From assembly GCA_947479475.1 (NCBI GenBank), contig CANJZW010000010.1, forward strand, positions 1 to 64,000: a stretch of 64,000 nucleotides of DNA, read 5' to 3'. The position numbers were made by a program, and so were the translations under genes. Under the pieces are notes generated by a model. That model made no database searches. It was not told the DNA's origin and was given only the letters and a program-made list of their open reading frames with translations. Positions 18,006 to 26,577 of this stretch are shown piece by piece; position 1 is the first letter of the stretch; each line of letters opens with the position of its first letter. Origin of the DNA: Chthoniobacteraceae bacterium (GTDB taxonomy: Bacteria; Verrucomicrobiota; Verrucomicrobiia; Chthoniobacterales; Chthoniobacteraceae).

Positions 18006-19145
18006 TTAATAGCCCTCAAGAGCCGTGGAATAGACTCCCAGATATTCGTCGGTCAGCCGCTCCCAGAGGAACTTCTGGGCATACTCCTGTTGTTTTTCAA
18101 GGGGTCCAAGCACCCCCAGTGCCTCTATCCACTGCAGACCCCGGCTCAAAGCCGCCACGTTTCCAGGAGGAACACGCCTGCACCAGGGCCCCTCTTTGGC
18201 GATCTCCTTCAAGCCATCCACGGCGCTCACCAAGAGGGGTTTGCCAGCCGCCATACCCTCCAGGGCAACGATCCCCATCGGCTCACGTAGAGAAGGCACC
18301 ACCAACCCACTACACCCCCGCATAAGGGCCTGCACCATCGCACGGCCCGCCCTCCCGGGAAAGTGCACACGCTCTGATATGCCAAACTCTGCCGCCAACT
18401 GCCTCAACGCACCGGCGTCAGGCCCGTCTCCAGCAATCATAAGATCCATCAACCCAAGATTCGCACTGGCGTAAGCCTCCAAAAGTTGGCGAAACCCCTT
18501 CTGTGGAACGAGCCTTCCGATTGCCAGCAAGTAAGGCTTCGGGTGAGGCCACTTTACCCCGTCTTCGAACGCCTCTCCACCCACGCCATTGTAAATAACT
18601 TTAGATTTCTGAGCGATCCCACCCCCTACGAAGGACTTAATGTCTTGAAGGGTCGCCGCTGAACACGCCGTGACCTGGTCCGCCTGTGTAAGCACACGAC
18701 ACAGAATCCGGTTGTACAGGGGAGACTTCTCATAAATGCCCTGAGCGTCCATGGTCCGTTCCCCTTGAATGCTCACGATCAGTGGCAAGTTTAAAACCGC
18801 TGCCGCACCGTAAGCATACCACGCGTTGGAACTCATACACTGCACGTGCACCGCTTCCGCCCTGAAGTGTTCCAAGGCCCGAACCACCCCACGCATCACC
18901 CGGTGGCGACTCAAGTAGAAACTGACTTTTGCTTTCACTCCATACTCAGGGAGACGGAATGGAAAGCGCCTCACGGCAAAACCATTCCAACGATCCACTG
19001 CAGGCAGGCTTCGCGGCCATTGGTTGACACAAATAAGCGATTTAACCCCACGCTTTTGGAGATGCACCGCCAGTTGCCCAGTCAACTCTTCCACGCCACC
19101 AAGGCTTGGGTGAAATGCGCTTGGAAACAATGCGACGCGCTTCAT
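18006..19145 (-). CDS. Glycosyltransferase family 4
   Basis: GT-B type glycosyltransferase of 379 residues. The N-terminal half has HPSLGGVEELTGQLA, the acceptor-side glycine loop. The C-terminal half has KPYLLAIGRLVPQKGF, MIAGDGPDAGALRQL and the donor-binding E-x7-E motif EPMGIVALEGMAAG. The ATG at 19145 overlaps the TGA of the upstream glycosyltransferase (ATGA), so the two are translationally coupled. The downstream dehydrogenase-like gene starts 137 bp further on, a gap with no gene. Sugar donor and linkage are unknown. Confidence 0.94.
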   Translation of the reverse strand: MKRVALFPSAFHPSLGGVEELTGQLAVHLQKRGVKSLICVNQWPRSLPAVDRWNGFAVRRFPFRLPEYGVKAKVSFYLSRHRVMRGVVRALEHFRAEAVHVQCMSSNAWYAYGAAAVLNLPLIVSIQGERTMDAQGIYEKSPLYNRILCRVLTQADQVTACSAATLQDIKSFVGGGIAQKSKVIYNGVGGEAFEDGVKWPHPKPYLLAIGRLVPQKGFRQLLEAYASANLGLMDLMIAGDGPDAGALRQLAAEFGISERVHFPGRAGRAMVQALMRGCSGLVVPSLREPMGIVALEGMAAGKPLLVSAVDGLKEIAKEGPWCRRVPPGNVAALSRGLQWIEALGVLGPLEKQQEYAQKFLWERLTDEYLGVYSTALEGY

Positions 19146-20197
19146 GACACAACCTCTCCGGCCTCGTGCCCTGCTCTTTTTTCAGAGCGCATATGATAGA
19201 GTTTTTCATAGGCGCCGCACACTCGCCCCCAGTCATAACGACGAGCCTCCCGTAAACCGTTTTTTTCCAATCCGTGACGAAGCGTTTCATCACAAAGAAC
19301 GCGGACAATCCCCTGGCCAAGTTGGTCCTCCGGAACAATCACACCGTACGCGCCGCCATTAAGCACCTCCACCGCGCCCTGATTCGGTGTGGCTACGATC
19401 GCGGTTCCGGAGGCCATCGCCTCGATATAAGGCACACCAAACCCTTCGTAGGTGCTCGGAAGACAAAACACCCACGCCTTGCGGTAAAGTTCGCAAAGGA
19501 CGTCCTCGGAAACCCGTCCAAACCAGTGAATATTCGGCCCTGAAACAGGCTCTTCACAAACCACCCACAACACAGCGTCGGGAATTGTTTTCAGCACATC
19601 CTCGGAAAACGCCTTCAAAAGCGCAGCCCCGCGTTTTCTCCCCCGCATTGTTCCAACAAATAAAATGGTGGGGCCGGGGGATTTCTCCAGCCCGGGATAA
19701 AACCGGTCCAAATCCACACCATTTGGAACAACATGCCGGACAGCGGGCAGGTACGTCCGAGTGTTTTCCGATACGGCAACGGTGACGTCGCAAAGGTGCG
19801 TGGAGCCGTATTCGCAAACAGCCAGCGCGAGCATCCGCAGCTTTTCACGCATCCCGCTTTGGTGCTGGAACTCTGCATAACACGAACCGTGGTACGTGTG
19901 CACATGATGGGGACGGCGTTTACTCCAAAGAAACCAGTCGTCCCCGTGGGCGTGTAAAACATCAAATTTTGAAAAATCGATCTTTCGCAAATCCCACGCA
20001 AACCCGAAGGTGCGGAGTCTCTTTTTCGCCTTCACCTGAACCAGATTATACATCCGGCCTTCCCCTGCTTCGCACTGTGAAAAAACGGTGACGCAATGAC
20101 CCCTCAAGACCATTTGATTTGCCATGTGATGCACCTGATAGCCGACGCCAATTTTACTGCCACCGGGCAGATACAAGGAACTCATCGCGATATTCAC
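19142..20197 (-). CDS. Glycosyltransferase family 4
   Basis: GT-B glycosyltransferase of about 351 residues, with YLPGGSKIGVGYQVHHMAN as the N-terminal glycine-rich loop, PGPTILFVGTMRGRKRGAAL, the NIHWFGRVSEDVL segment and the donor motif EGFGVPYIEAMASGTAIVA. The start is uncertain: a GTG at 20197 and an ATG at 20185 are both in frame. A run of ten G residues on the coding strand (20199-20208) directly precedes the GTG and lies 13 nt before the ATG, where it can act as the Shine-Dalgarno sequence. The 3' end overlaps the next glycosyltransferase by 4 bp. Confidence 0.92.
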   Translation of the reverse strand: MNIAMSSLYLPGGSKIGVGYQVHHMANQMVLRGHCVTVFSQCEAGEGRMYNLVQVKAKKRLRTFGFAWDLRKIDFSKFDVLHAHGDDWFLWSKRRPHHVHTYHGSCYAEFQHQSGMREKLRMLALAVCEYGSTHLCDVTVAVSENTRTYLPAVRHVVPNGVDLDRFYPGLEKSPGPTILFVGTMRGRKRGAALLKAFSEDVLKTIPDAVLWVVCEEPVSGPNIHWFGRVSEDVLCELYRKAWVFCLPSTYEGFGVPYIEAMASGTAIVATPNQGAVEVLNGGAYGVIVPEDQLGQGIVRVLCDETLRHGLEKNGLREARRYDWGRVCGAYEKLYHMRSEKRAGHEAGEVVS

Positions 20198-20198
20198 T

Positions 20199-20208
20199 CC
20201 CCCCCCCT
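20199..20208 (-). repeat. Ten-base G tract at a glycosyltransferase start
   Basis: On the coding (minus) strand ten consecutive G residues lie directly upstream of the GTG/ATG start of the glycosyltransferase gene ending at 19142. Slippage in such a tract could change Shine-Dalgarno strength or spacing. It may also be prone to sequencing error. Confidence 0.7.
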
Positions 20209-20290
20209 TTTCCTTTTGTTTTACAACGTCCCAGATTTTACGCCCTTCAACCCTGAGCGGCCCCGCTGGGGCTTCGATGTTTTTTTAGAC

Positions 20291-21439
20291 TCAAGTAATA
20301 GCGATTGGATTATTTTGCCCGGAGGCCTTTAAGAGAACATCCGCCGTATTTTTCCAGCTCGCCCTCGCCGCCCTCTGGATGGAGAGCTGCTGCCATTTCC
20401 GGAGTTGATTTCTGTCCGCGCATAACACCCCAAGCTTTTGAGCGATTTGCGACGTGTTTTCAGGATCCACAAAAATCCCGGCCTCCCCGCATGCCTCACT
20501 CAGGCCACCATGCGGAGAGGCCATTACCGCCAACCCAGAGGCCATGGCCTCCAACACCACCAACCCGAAAGGTTCCTGGGAGCGCGAAATCACAAGGGAA
20601 ACATCGTGCTCCCGCATCACTGCTGGTATCCAGCGCCGGGGGACATGCCCTAGCCAATCCACTTCCATTTCGCTCATGGCCTTTCTGAGGCTCGCCAAAA
20701 AAGGGTCCGCGCCCACCCCTGCTCGCCTATAAAACCAAGAATGGCCCGCCACCGTAAGCGAAACGGGCAAGCCCGCTAATTTCATCTTTCGGAGCACTTC
20801 TACCGCCAGATCCACCCCCTTATTCGGATCCAGACGCCCCGTAAAAAGAAGCCTCAATCCCTCGGAAGGCCTGTGGCTGCTTGGATAAAAAAGGCTCCCG
20901 TCGACCCCCGCGTAAGCGTTGTGCACGCGATCGGGTGAAACCTTGCAGTTTCTCAACAGCCATTCCTGAATGTATTGACTGCAGCTCAAAAAGGCATCGG
21001 CCGAGGCTAGCCCTGCGGCGGTGTCCCCGCTGGAGTGGCATTCATTGTGCACCCAAACCACCACCCGGACTCCCGGCAAAACTTTGCGGACCTCCGCAGC
21101 CCCAACTAAATCATTCGCGAGAACAACCACATCAGGGTTCACCATTTGGAGTTCCTGATGGACCGCCCGCCAAAAACGGCCCTGGTTCGGCCAATCCCAG
21201 CGACGGAGCCGAGCCTCCAAATGGGACACAAAGCCACCCACCGGACCCTGAGTCTCCATCGGCATCTGTCTTACCTCACCAGCGGCGTACCCTGGCTGGC
21301 CGTCGTCAACACTGAGAACCACAGCCTCGTGCCCCTGTTTCAAAAGCTCCCGGACAACGTTCATGGTCACCGTGGCTATCGCCCCACCGCTTACGGGTGA
21401 GTAGTACTCAAAGGGAAGCATCACGAAACAAAAACGCAT
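20291..21439 (-). CDS. Glycosyltransferase family 4
   Basis: GT-B glycosyltransferase of 382 residues. Features are YYSPVSGGAIATVTMNVVRE at the N-terminus, NPDVVVLANDLVG and VVVWVHNECHSSGDT in the acceptor half, RLLFTGRLDPNKGVDLAVEV at the domain boundary, and the E-x7-E donor motif EPFGLVVLEAMASGLAV. The ATG at 21439 gives the usual N-terminus; a TTG three codons upstream is also in frame and would overlap the preceding gene by 4 bp. The gene follows the previous glycosyltransferase by 5 bp and so belongs to the same operon. Substrates unknown. Confidence 0.93.
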   Translation of the reverse strand: MRFCFVMLPFEYYSPVSGGAIATVTMNVVRELLKQGHEAVVLSVDDGQPGYAAGEVRQMPMETQGPVGGFVSHLEARLRRWDWPNQGRFWRAVHQELQMVNPDVVVLANDLVGAAEVRKVLPGVRVVVWVHNECHSSGDTAAGLASADAFLSCSQYIQEWLLRNCKVSPDRVHNAYAGVDGSLFYPSSHRPSEGLRLLFTGRLDPNKGVDLAVEVLRKMKLAGLPVSLTVAGHSWFYRRAGVGADPFLASLRKAMSEMEVDWLGHVPRRWIPAVMREHDVSLVISRSQEPFGLVVLEAMASGLAVMASPHGGLSEACGEAGIFVDPENTSQIAQKLGVLCADRNQLRKWQQLSIQRAARASWKNTADVLLKASGQNNPIAIT

Positions 21440-21444
21440 GATGT

Positions 21445-22590
21445 TCAAAAATTAATAATCTCAAGCAACTCCTGGAACACCAATGACCATGGCCTCTGTT
21501 CTGCACGCTCCCTGGCCCTGCGGCCGTAAGCCCGGCGCAGTTCCTCGTTTTGCAGCAAGACACGCAGCCGTGCTTCAAGGCCTGCCACATCATCTCTTTC
21601 AAAGACAAAACCCGCTCCACCCACGATCTCTGGAATGCCACCGCAGGATGCCGCTACCGTAGCCTGCCCCGTGGCCATCCCCTCCAAAACCGTGAGGGGG
21701 CAGGGATCTTCCCAGCGCGAGGGGACCACATGAATATCGGCTCTCGCCAACAACCGGGGCATTGCAAAGCGATTTACAAAGCCCGGCCGATCCACCGACA
21801 CACCCCGTTTTTCAAGACGCCCGATGAGGGTTTCAAGCGTCTCATGATACGGGTCATTTTGAGCCCCCCCAGAAATACGGGCACCCAATAATTGAATATC
21901 AAATCCATTAAATCCCTCAGCCAGATTCAATGCCGCACGCAGGAGGAGATCGGGCCCCTTATCCCGCACCGTATGGCCGACAAAGCCAATGAGGGGGCGC
22001 TGATTTTGAGTCTTTGGCAGTGGCACAAAACGCTTCAAATCGACTCCGTTCCGCAGGGTGTGAATGGCGCATCCGAAATAGCTCTCGTTCCATCGCGCAC
22101 AATGGGCACTCACGGCCACGGCTACGTCCACACTCGATGCGAAACGCTCCCTCAACTGAGGAGAACACGGCTTGGCATTGTGAAACAAATGAATCAATCG
22201 CGCCTCAGGCAAACGAGGTCGCAGCGCGGCCACTGTCTCTGGGGCGTTGTGAAAAACAAACGTACCGCGCTGCCATTGCCTTTGCCTGATCATTCCCAAG
22301 AGATCCCCGCTCCATTTTTTCCCGGCAAGCTGCTTCCGATCTTCGCTGACACGTTTTTTCGACGCTGAGAGCGCAAGACCTCCGACTGGGAAAGCTGAAG
22401 CCCGACCGATTTCCACGGTGCGTACCCAGGGATAGTGGTCTGCTAAAGAGCGACCAGTGGCGACCCATGGCTCTAAGCCAAGCCCTTCTGCAGCCCTGCA
22501 CATCTCCCATATCCAGGTGGCAATGGCCCCCCCACAAGTCGGAGTGAACGGCTCTTCCGTAGCATTCACAAAAATGAGTTTTTTTTTCAT
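21445..22590 (-). CDS. Glycosyltransferase family 4
   Basis: GT-B glycosyltransferase of 381 residues. The N-terminus reads KKKLIFVNATEEPFTPTCGG, then GAIATWIWEMCRAAEGLGLE. Donor-domain features are RPLIGFVGHTVRDKGPDLLL and the motif EDPCPLTVLEGMATG. The ATG at 22590 is chosen because GGAG lies 8 nt upstream of it; the open frame upstream adds 36 residues with no family match. It is the first of four consecutive family 4 glycosyltransferase genes in transcription order. The N-terminal similarity to the next gene (SGGAIAT versus CGGAIAT) suggests an old duplication. Confidence 0.92.
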   Translation of the reverse strand: MKKKLIFVNATEEPFTPTCGGAIATWIWEMCRAAEGLGLEPWVATGRSLADHYPWVRTVEIGRASAFPVGGLALSASKKRVSEDRKQLAGKKWSGDLLGMIRQRQWQRGTFVFHNAPETVAALRPRLPEARLIHLFHNAKPCSPQLRERFASSVDVAVAVSAHCARWNESYFGCAIHTLRNGVDLKRFVPLPKTQNQRPLIGFVGHTVRDKGPDLLLRAALNLAEGFNGFDIQLLGARISGGAQNDPYHETLETLIGRLEKRGVSVDRPGFVNRFAMPRLLARADIHVVPSRWEDPCPLTVLEGMATGQATVAASCGGIPEIVGGAGFVFERDDVAGLEARLRVLLQNEELRRAYGRRARERAEQRPWSLVFQELLEIINF

Positions 22591-22968
22591 CGAGCGAGCT
22601 CCAGACCAAATCTGCAAAACGCGAATGAGCGGGGAAGTAAAACAGCCGCCCATCCCCTGCAACCCCCGTCTCCCCACTGACCCGCTCATTAGAGGCAACA
22701 GGCTTCAATTTCCGACAGAATTTTGCACCCGCTCCAAGGTGAAGCGACGAGGCCTTAGGACCCGCCCCCAACGGTTAGGGCCCCTTTTGCGCACCTAAAC
22801 ACAGTGTCGAAAACCTTTCGAGCGCCGAACCGCTGTCGCTCCACCCGCTTTCTTTCATTATCAGGCACACTCTGTTTCACAGACCTACAACAGCTTTCGC
22901 CCGGCGGGGGCACACAAATACACACATAAAACATGACTTCCCTGAGGGGTGAGAAGACGGTTTACCGC
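22591..22968. other. Gap inside the polysaccharide locus
   Basis: This 378 bp stretch between a family 2 and a family 4 glycosyltransferase gene holds no supported gene on either strand. It breaks the otherwise tight spacing of the locus, so an internal promoter for the four downstream glycosyltransferase genes may lie here. No clear promoter motif was identified. Confidence 0.4.
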
Positions 22969-23955
22969 CTATGGTTTATCAGCACCGATTGCATCCATCT
23001 CTCTTGCCTTTGCACTTATTTGATCGTTGCAATCGGAAGCACTCTGCCCTTTGGACGGTGAAGCAGAGACACGCCTGGCTCCATACCGGCCCAGGAAGTG
23101 GTCCCGCATTCCCTCAAAAGTGGTGCTGAAAATCTCCCGCCGCACCTGGCCTCTGCCTCGCAACGCTGCCCTAAGGTGGCGCGCCATCACGTGAACAAAA
23201 GCGCTACAGTACCCTAACCCAGCGTGTTTAGAAGCTAAGAGCAGGCTGTTGCGGACAGCATAGTAGCTGCGGATCCCCTTCAGCCGGGATCCCGATCTGG
23301 CACATTTGTGAAAAATGCGCGCCTTGGGGACAACCATCACAAACCAGCCCTCCGCCCGCATGCGCACGCACCAGTCCACGTCCTCCCAGGTGAGATAAAA
23401 TCTGTCATCGAAGCCCCCTATCTGTTCAACCGCAACCATCCGTACGAGCATCGCGCAACCGCTCACCCAAGGGGTATGGTACGGCGCGCTCAAACGGTTT
23501 GGATGAATCGACAAATCGTGACTGGCCTCAGCCCGATTTAGTGACAAACGAGAACCGGCGAACCAAATTTTACTAGGTTCGTCAAAATAGTGCATTACCG
23601 GAGCACAAATTCCCGCTCCCTCGCGGGCCTCCGCCGCCTCCACCAAGGCTCCTATAGCCCCTTTTTCGAGGGTAGTATCATTGTTTAGAAGAAACGCGTA
23701 CCGCGCTCCCATTCGTTGCGCCTCGGCCAACCCAAGATTGTTCCCTCCGGTAAAGCCAAGATTGCTGGACGCGCTCAAAATGCGCACCGGAAACTTTTTT
23801 TCCCTCAATGCCTCCGCAGAACCGTCGGTTGAGCCGTTATCAACAACGACGATTTCGAAATTTGGATATTCATTTTGAAGCAAGGAACGCAGGCACTCAA
23901 GGGTGTCCTCCAGTCCATTCCAAATAACAATAATGACGACAACTTTTGGTTTCAT
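22969..23955 (-). CDS. Glycosyltransferase family 2 (rhamnosyltransferase-like)
   Basis: GT-A glycosyltransferase of 328 residues resembling the WcaA/RfbN-type rhamnosyltransferase group. Visible features are VVIIVIWNGLEDTLECLRSL, FEIVVVDNGSTDGSAEAL, SNLGFTGGNNLGL, YAFLLNNDTTLEKGAI (metal-binding acidic pair) and FYLTWEDVDWCVRMRAEGW (the family's ED-x-D region). The C-terminal 60 residues are basic and may touch the membrane. The ATG at 23955 follows the preceding gene by 18 bp. Calling it a rhamnosyltransferase would go beyond what the sequence alone shows. Confidence 0.93.
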   Translation of the reverse strand: MKPKVVVIIVIWNGLEDTLECLRSLLQNEYPNFEIVVVDNGSTDGSAEALREKKFPVRILSASSNLGFTGGNNLGLAEAQRMGARYAFLLNNDTTLEKGAIGALVEAAEAREGAGICAPVMHYFDEPSKIWFAGSRLSLNRAEASHDLSIHPNRLSAPYHTPWVSGCAMLVRMVAVEQIGGFDDRFYLTWEDVDWCVRMRAEGWFVMVVPKARIFHKCARSGSRLKGIRSYYAVRNSLLLASKHAGLGYCSAFVHVMARHLRAALRGRGQVRREIFSTTFEGMRDHFLGRYGARRVSASPSKGQSASDCNDQISAKAREMDAIGADKP

Positions 23956-23973
23956 GCGAGGAGGTGTGACTGC

Positions 23974-24912
23974 TCAATAAATCGCATTACCGTCCGCCTG
24001 TGCGGGTGAGTCGGAAGAAATTTGTAGATCCCCCCCTCTGGGGACACCCCTTCGTTCACTCATTAACGGCATCGAATGCGGGTAGATACGCAATGCCGGC
24101 CAGACCTCACCGAAAAAGGGGTGAATGTTCCGCATCCGTGGCCACAACCAAACCGAGGGCAACCACCGGCCAACATAATAAAACCAAGCGCGCAGTCCTG
24201 AGTGGCCCCAGGAAGCTAGTTTTCGCCTGAGATCAGCCGGGGACCGCGCCCACGAGTTGTGAAGAATCGCCTCGCTCGAATCTAGGAGTGCCTCCCGTAC
24301 CTCCCCCTTTCCCAAGGGCCTGTGAAGTTGAATACTATGTTGATCGCCTCGCACAACCGAGCGCAAGAACGTGCCGTCCGTCCTCCGGGAGTGAACGAGA
24401 TGCGTTCCAGAGCGCACGGCCACCGGGGCAATATATTCAAAATGATCGTAACCTCCACCGGCACAAACCTCCAGAAATTGACCGTCCGCCAACCTGCGAT
24501 AAAGCACCCGCATGGGCCACTCCAAAGCGCAAAGCCCTAGGGCATCCGCACGCGACATCGCCTCGGCAAAAGGCTCCCATAATGGAAGCCACTCGTCTGT
24601 GTCCAACTGCAGCACCCAATCCGCCCCCTCCGAAGCAAGACTCAGCGCTGTGTTTCTCTGCAGCGTGTCATTCTCCATCGGATCCTTCACCGGTGCAGAG
24701 AAGCGTCCCGCTACAAAACGCATTTTTCCTTCTGAGTCGATCGCCCTCAAACGGCTGAGGCATTCCTCCACCGGAATCGGTGCTCCCGTCCAACCCCTTC
24801 CATCCCGATCGTACGAGACCACAATCTGCCTCACCTTTGGATAATAAGCGCTCACACTTTGTTCCAACCATGTCGGATCCGCAGCGAGTATATACGCATT
24901 GACGCTGTTCAT
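23974..24912 (-). CDS. Glycosyltransferase family 2-like protein
   Basis: Protein of 312 residues with a GT2-like core. It has VNAYILAADPTWLEQSVSAY at the start, VVSYDRDGRGWTG, NTALSLASEGADWVLQLD and the LQLDTDEWLPLWEPF metal-binding motif (about residues 114-128). The second half lacks a clear glycosyltransferase motif and is rich in Trp and Arg. The ATG at 24912 has a good GAGGAG Shine-Dalgarno sequence 5 nt upstream. It begins the glycosyltransferase part of the locus, downstream of the export ABC genes after a 399 bp gap. Family membership is likely and the substrate is unknown. Confidence 0.85.
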   Translation of the reverse strand: MNSVNAYILAADPTWLEQSVSAYYPKVRQIVVSYDRDGRGWTGAPIPVEECLSRLRAIDSEGKMRFVAGRFSAPVKDPMENDTLQRNTALSLASEGADWVLQLDTDEWLPLWEPFAEAMSRADALGLCALEWPMRVLYRRLADGQFLEVCAGGGYDHFEYIAPVAVRSGTHLVHSRRTDGTFLRSVVRGDQHSIQLHRPLGKGEVREALLDSSEAILHNSWARSPADLRRKLASWGHSGLRAWFYYVGRWLPSVWLWPRMRNIHPFFGEVWPALRIYPHSMPLMSERRGVPRGGDLQISSDSPAQADGNAIY

Positions 24913-25311
24913 AAAAACTCCTCATCCAAATACACTTCAAGAAATGAACTGCTGCCGTTTTTCTATCACACGCCCCACTGCCATCCCTTAAAAGCACTCC
25001 TCCAATCTTGGACAGAGTTGAAAAGCTTCCAGCGTAACTCGCCGCTTTTTCTGGTTCGAAAACACGCACCCAGACGGTATTTTTTAGGCGGCTAGCACCC
25101 AAGATCACTTAAAGTTTCGGATCGCTCAAAAACTCCAACGGGGCGTATCAACAAGGGCCTACAGCAACACCCTAGGAAAATGACACTATGGCTAAACGCA
25201 CTGAACTGCAGTGCCACAAATCCGATTCGAAGCACCGAGAAAGGCGTCTGGCACTTCACCTGATTCGGCCTACCCGGATGCTAAACACCCACAAACTGGC
25301 CTCGAAAATTT
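24913..25311. other. Gap between export genes and glycosyltransferases
   Basis: This 399 bp region is visibly richer in A+T than its surroundings and contains no supported gene. A short rightward frame at 25188-25400 runs antisense into the ABC ATPase gene and lacks family features. The stretch probably contains a leftward promoter for the glycosyltransferase genes, whose first member has a strong Shine-Dalgarno sequence, but no specific element can be defined. Confidence 0.4.
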
Positions 25312-26577
25312 TCAAATGCCGTTTCCATTCTGAGTCTTCAAATCGACTTGTAGGGCGCTCATTTCTTCCAAGGGCTCCATCTCACCCGGAGGACTTTTGA
25401 CTTCAATTTGATGAAACGCAAAATCCCCAAAGACCACCCCATTGGCCGTTGCCTCGCTGCCTACAGCCCCTGGATACGGAAGCAGAGGAAGCACTTCCAT
25501 CAGACACGCGTGCTCACACAGATCCAACACCCCGGCGGCACAGATAAAAATGTCTACCCTATAGGAACCGGGCTTGAGCCAGGGAGTCCTGATTGTGAAT
25601 TCAAAATTCAGGGCGGGCGCAGAACCAAACCACTGACCAGAAAGCCTGGAGTCGCACTGAGCCAGAACCGTTCCGACAGAATCGACAAGATGAACGGAAA
25701 TAAAAAACAGCCCCTCAAACGGTTTTCTTTGTGCAATGCTGAAACAGACGCGCTTGAGCTCCGAGCACTCGTAGAATTCCCTGTCAGGCGATGCCTTAAC
25801 CACGCGCAACTCTCCGGAACCCGGGCGATTCGCCTTTGCCAGACCCCCGGGCTCCTTCGCATGAAGGCCAGCAATGTAGCGTTCCACGCCAGGCTGCACT
25901 CCTCCGTCGTGCACGAGACGTCCCGCTTCCAGCACAAGCAACCGGTTGCACAAAGCAGCTACCGATTGGAGATGATGGCTTACGAATAAGACCGTCCTGC
26001 CGCTGCGCGCAACATCTCTCATTTTACCGATACAACGTTTTTGAAATTCGACATCGCCCACTGCAAGAACTTCATCGATGAGCAGAATCTCAGACCGCAG
26101 ATGCGCTGCCACAGCGAAAGCCAGACGGACGTACATCCCACTGGAATAACGTTTTACAGGCGTCTCTAAAAACCGCTCAACTCCCGAGAACGCGACAATG
26201 GCGTCGAATTCGGCGCGGATCTCGGCCCTCCTCATCCCAAGAATCGCTCCGTTTAAAAAGATATTCTCTCGCCCTGTCAGTTCTGGATGAAACCCCGTGC
26301 CGACCTCAAGAAGACTGCCGACGCGTCCATAAAGATCAGCCCCGCCTTTTGTGGGAGCGGTGATACGCGTAAGGATTTTGAGCAGCGTACTTTTGCCCGC
26401 TCCATTTCGACCGATAATTCCAACGACGTCCCCAGGGGCGATTGTGAAGGAGACATCCTCCAAAGCCTTAAATACGGAACGCTTCGCGGGCTTCCACCAA
26501 ACACCTGCCTGTTCCTCCAGGGAGTACTGCTTTGAGAGGGAGCGCACTTCAACCGCGGTTTTTACATTAGAGGACAT
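25312..26577 (-). CDS. Polysaccharide export ABC ATPase with C-terminal cargo domain (Wzt type)
   Basis: Cytoplasmic ATPase of 421 residues that powers export of an undecaprenol-linked polysaccharide. Walker A is GRNGAGKST at residues 56-64, the signature is RYSSGMYVRLAFAVA near 146, Walker B is ILLIDEVLAVGD, and the switch His is in VLFVSHH. After about residue 250 there is a beta-rich C-terminal domain of about 150 residues, like the Wzt carbohydrate-binding domain that recognises the modified chain end. The ATG at 26577 is chosen because it gives the usual N-terminus and overlaps the permease gene by 11 bp; the longer open frame adds 41 unrelated residues. Confidence 0.94.
   Translation of the reverse strand: MSSNVKTAVEVRSLSKQYSLEEQAGVWWKPAKRSVFKALEDVSFTIAPGDVVGIIGRNGAGKSTLLKILTRITAPTKGGADLYGRVGSLLEVGTGFHPELTGRENIFLNGAILGMRRAEIRAEFDAIVAFSGVERFLETPVKRYSSGMYVRLAFAVAAHLRSEILLIDEVLAVGDVEFQKRCIGKMRDVARSGRTVLFVSHHLQSVAALCNRLLVLEAGRLVHDGGVQPGVERYIAGLHAKEPGGLAKANRPGSGELRVVKASPDREFYECSELKRVCFSIAQRKPFEGLFFISVHLVDSVGTVLAQCDSRLSGQWFGSAPALNFEFTIRTPWLKPGSYRVDIFICAAGVLDLCEHACLMEVLPLLPYPGAVGSEATANGVVFGDFAFHQIEVKSPPGEMEPLEEMSALQVDLKTQNGNGI

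Noticed and set aside
25188-25400. Short basic-protein frame in the gap before the glycosyltransferases
   Set aside because: It overlaps the 3' end of the ATPase gene on the opposite strand and shows no domain or coding bias.
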